Source of the DNA: Ryuthela nishihirai
Lineage: Eukaryota; Arthropoda; Arachnida; Araneae; Heptathelidae
Direction: 5' to 3'
Assembly (NCBI GenBank): GCA_038380435.1
Contig: JAWZYU010000017.1
Location: forward strand, 25,915,283 to 25,979,282
DNA length: 64,000 bases
In this document: positions 63,925 through 64,000 of the stretch, piece by piece
Layout of the letters: the number at the start of each line of letters is the position of its first letter
Numbering within the stretch: position 1 is the stretch's first letter
Notes under the pieces: model-generated
What the model was told of the DNA's origin: nothing
The model's database searches: none
Seen by the model: the letters and a program-made list of their open reading frames with translations, nothing else
Made by a program: the position numbers and the translations under genes

Positions 63925-64000
63925 TTCGTGTTGTATTTCTGCTGAGGTCCCGCGATCCTCATGGACCTTCTACTATGGCGTATGAAACTAGCAGGTTCCT
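63925..64000 (+). mobile_element. SINE-B copy, cut by window end
   Basis: Sense body only: GTTGTATTTCTGCTGAGGTC, TTCTACTATGGCGTATGAAA, CTAGCAGGTTCC. The head is missing and the tail lies beyond the window. Confidence 0.8.

Overview
The window reads as repeat-saturated, AT-rich eukaryotic (metazoan) DNA. I find no intact host protein gene, no genuine tRNA or rRNA gene, no CRISPR and nothing prokaryotic. The mix of Tc1/mariner transposases, non-LTR retrotransposons and tRNA-derived SINEs suggests an arthropod, perhaps a chelicerate such as a spider. That is inference from element style; the species cannot be read from this sequence.

The dominant component is one family, here called SINE-A (a local working name). 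It has about 48 full or partial copies of about 385 bp, by eye nearly a quarter of the window. The sense strand opens with a tRNA-like head carrying Pol III A and B boxes. The anticodon arm resembles elongator tRNA-Met with the anticodon changed from CAT to CGT. A conserved body follows (including GTGCACGTTAAAGAACAC), then a short (AACCC)n tail. Many copies have target-site duplications of 11-15 bp, so they arrived by retroposition. A second tRNA-derived family, SINE-B, has a Ser-like head and an (ATTT)n tail and occurs five times. The long antisense reading frames of SINE-A (about 87 and 69 codons) recur throughout and are not genes.

Layout. 0-5 kb: SINE-A copies, two minisatellites grown from SINE-A sequence, a mariner N-terminal fragment and a composite MITE. 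5-16 kb: SINEs, several tandem arrays (33-36 bp and 148 bp units), a 5'-truncated LINE end (8.2-9.2 kb) and a decayed LINE with reverse transcriptase plus an RNase H frame that keeps its catalytic residues (12.5-15.4 kb). 16-31 kb: a 25-bp satellite inside an old SINE, multimeric SINE-A insertions, a Tc1-like pseudogene (19.4-20.9 kb) and further SINEs. 32.1-41.0 kb: a giant imperfect palindrome with arms of about 4.2 and 4.5 kb around a 231-bp spacer, each arm holding the same dead mariner. 41-47 kb: composite MITEs, a CATCAT-type tandem array and one GC-rich, apparently unique interval (43.3-43.9 kb) that is the best place to look for a host exon. 48-49.6 kb: a hAT-like element with a perfect 8-bp target duplication, filled with a satellite that repeats its own terminal sequence. 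50.6-52.5 kb: a Tc1-like pseudogene split by two SINE insertions. 54-64 kb: composite MITEs, a hAT MITE, two fold-back elements and more SINEs.

Nothing here works together as a pathway. The interest lies in genome dynamics: SINEs that jumped as dimers or tetramers, SINE fragments that seeded satellites three times, transposon ends amplified into a satellite, and a long inverted duplication whose arm identity rises toward the centre.
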